NCBI GenBank assembly: GCA_900550295.1
Contig: URRM01000035.1
Location: 1-15,600 of the forward strand
Length of the DNA stretch: 15,600 bases
Direction of reading: 5' to 3'
From: an uncultured bacterium
Lineage (GTDB): Bacteria; Cyanobacteriota; Vampirovibrionia; Gastranaerophilales; Gastranaerophilaceae
Part shown: positions 13,902 to 15,600 of the stretch, in pieces
How positions within the stretch are numbered: the first letter of the stretch is position 1
How the letters are laid out: each line of letters opens with the position of its first letter
Position numbers and translations under genes: made by a program
The notes under the pieces: model-generated
Seen by the model: the letters and a program-made list of their open reading frames with translations, nothing else
Told to the model about the DNA's origin: nothing
Databases searched by the model: none

Positions 13902-15575
13902 ATGAAATACAGAAAAAACAATGTTCTTCTTTTATTGGAAGAAAAAACTGACGTTTACGGAGATAGAGTTGCGTTAGGTATCAGAACGGCTTTAGGCTGG
14001 AAAGAGTTTACATATAAAGGATTGGGGCTTTTATCAAGGAAACTTGGTAGCTACCTTATTAACAATTTAGAAGTTCAAAAAAATGACCGAGTTGCTATCC
14101 TTTCTGAATCAAAACCTGAATACGGCGCATGCGTTTTTGCATCAATTCTTTCAGGTGCAACTACTGTTCCATTAGATATAAAATTAACTAAATTTGAACT
14201 TGTTTCAATTCTTACAGACTGTCAACCAAAAGTTTTATTGGTTTCACAAACATACATCGAAAAAGCGTTAGAAATTCAAAAAGAAGTTCCTTCTATCAAA
14301 CACGTTATTGTTATGGATGAACCAAGCTACAACATGACACTTCCAAGTTTGTACACTATTGATTCAACTCCAAATTGCAAATGGCGTCACAGAAGCTCTA
14401 AATCAACAGCTTTCATTATTTACACATCAGGTACAACAGGTAATCCTAAAGGCGTTGAAATTTCATTCAGAAACATGCTTGCACAACTTAACGCTCTAAG
14501 CACTGTAGTTCCTGAATTTATTCCTGCAGGCGAAAATACAAAAATTTTATCAATCTTACCTATGAACCACTTGTTCGAATTGACAGTTGGTTTCTCAACA
14601 TTCCTATTATTAGGTACTTCAGTTTACTACACACAATCATTAAAACCAAAAGATATTTTGATGATTATGAGAGAAAAACAAGTTCAATTCATGGTGGTTG
14701 TACCGGCGTTCTTAAAGCTATTGAAGGCTGGTATCGAAAACGAAATTCACAACAATCCTGTTGCAAGAAAAGTCTTCCCAATTATGTATAACATTGCGAA
14801 ATTCATCCCATCTTTCAGAATTAAGAAGATGATTTTCAAAAAGATTCACGATAATTTTGGCGGACAATTCAGAGGCTGTATTTCAGGTGGTGCACCAATC
14901 GACAAGAATGTAGCTAACTTCTTTGAAACAATTGGTATCAAGGTTTATGCAGGTTACGGCTTATCAGAAACAAGTCCTGTAGTATCAGTAAACTACGACA
15001 AACGTAAAGACTACACATCAGTAGGTAAACCACTTCCGGGTTTTGAATGCAGAATTGACAAAGAAACAGGCGAAATCCAATTAAAAGGGCCATCTGTAAT
15101 GAAAGGTTACCACAATCAACCTGAACTTACCGCTGAAACTATCGATCCGGATGGATGGCTACACACAGGTGATATTGGTCACTTAGACAAAGACGGACAC
15201 ATTCATATTACGGGCAGAATCAAGAATATGATTGTACTTTCAGGTGGTAAAAAAGTATTTCCTGAAGAAGTTGAGGCAGTTCTTGAGTCAAGCAACAACT
15301 TTGCTGAAGTTTGCGTTATGGGCTCATCTCGCTCTGGTGGTACAAAAGACGGTACAGAAGAAATTGTTGCAGTAATTGTTCCAAAAGATAATTACATGAA
15401 AGACAAGACTGACGAGGAATTGAACAAACTGGTAAGGGATGAAGTTAAGCAATTATCAGCACATTTGGCGCCTTACAAACGTCCAATCAACATTATTGTT
15501 TACAATAAAGAACTTCCAAAAACAACCACAAGAAAGGTTAAACGTAGAGAAGTTAAACAGTTGTTAAACTTATAA
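13902..15575 (+). CDS. AMP-forming fatty-acid ligase (long-chain acyl-CoA/acyl-ACP synthetase type)
   Basis: The 557-aa enzyme belongs to the adenylate-forming (ANL) superfamily. It would activate a fatty acid with ATP to an acyl-AMP and pass it to CoA or ACP. Motifs in order: P-loop YTSGTTGNPKG at residues 174-184, GYGLSET at 351-357, GWLHTGD with D424, the hinge region GRIKNMIVLSGGK from 438, and the C-terminal catalytic Lys in LPKTTTRKVKR (K545). SILPMNHLFE fits long-chain fatty-acid ligases. Substrate and acceptor cannot be read from the sequence, and no beta-oxidation genes are nearby, so fatty-acid recycling into phospholipids is as likely as degradation. I start at the ATG at 13902, because AGGTGAGG (13891-13898) is its ribosome site; the GTG at 13893 lies inside that site. 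The gene is monocistronic as far as the window shows. Confidence 0.9.
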   Translation: MKYRKNNVLLLLEEKTDVYGDRVALGIRTALGWKEFTYKGLGLLSRKLGSYLINNLEVQKNDRVAILSESKPEYGACVFASILSGATTVPLDIKLTKFELVSILTDCQPKVLLVSQTYIEKALEIQKEVPSIKHVIVMDEPSYNMTLPSLYTIDSTPNCKWRHRSSKSTAFIIYTSGTTGNPKGVEISFRNMLAQLNALSTVVPEFIPAGENTKILSILPMNHLFELTVGFSTFLLLGTSVYYTQSLKPKDILMIMREKQVQFMVVVPAFLKLLKAGIENEIHNNPVARKVFPIMYNIAKFIPSFRIKKMIFKKIHDNFGGQFRGCISGGAPIDKNVANFFETIGIKVYAGYGLSETSPVVSVNYDKRKDYTSVGKPLPGFECRIDKETGEIQLKGPSVMKGYHNQPELTAETIDPDGWLHTGDIGHLDKDGHIHITGRIKNMIVLSGGKKVFPEEVEAVLESSNNFAEVCVMGSSRSGGTKDGTEEIVAVIVPKDNYMKDKTDEELNKLVRDEVKQLSAHLAPYKRPINIIVYNKELPKTTTRKVKRREVKQLLNL

Positions 15576-15600
15576 TTTAGATATATACAAAGAAATCGGG

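Overview
The window looks like chromosome from a low-GC, cyanobacteria-related gut bacterium of the Melainabacteria/Vampirovibrionia type (Gastranaerophilales). This is an inference from three signs: AT-rich codon use; a Cys-rich pseudopilin-type protein with an FTLAE(x)LxxxGIIGVV N-terminus; and a family of leaderless coiled-coil proteins starting MGxxxSxxR..L..R..xxEYxxQxxxQA, which I associate with that group from memory. No rRNA, tRNA, CRISPR array or insertion sequence was seen.

Layout. (1) 86-2402, plus strand: murT (lipid II amidation), a PdxJ-fold protein and a small Cys4 protein, packed end to end. (2) 2399-8980, minus strand: a proteostasis and replication cluster transcribed tig > clpP > clpX > polA > a small exported protein. 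Spacing is very tight from clpP onward, and a clear promoter lies upstream of tig. It converges on cluster 1 with stop codons that overlap by 4 bases. (3) 8981-10321: a spacer with a possible tiny ORF, a strong hairpin terminator, and a Cys-rich prepilin-like gene with its own near-consensus promoter and a long structured leader. (4) 10322-13589, minus strand: four unrecognised genes in the order 449, 282, 91 and 108 aa. The first and last share the same N- and C-terminal design, and the 282-aa protein between them is a Gly/Ser/Ala-rich hydrophobic protein with repeats. A strong terminator follows the last gene. (5) 13590-15575: a divergent regulatory region, then an AMP-forming fatty-acid ligase on the plus strand behind a consensus TTGACA-18-TATAAT promoter.

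How the genes work together. Trigger factor, ClpP and ClpX form the usual chaperone and protease set, with polA appended by translational coupling. MurT would need GatD, which is not in the window. The most unusual items are the PdxJ homologue that has lost all three catalytic residues, the four-gene coiled-coil/glycine-rich cassette that I cannot assign to a known system, and a predicted H-type pseudoknot just upstream of the 282-aa gene inside that cassette.
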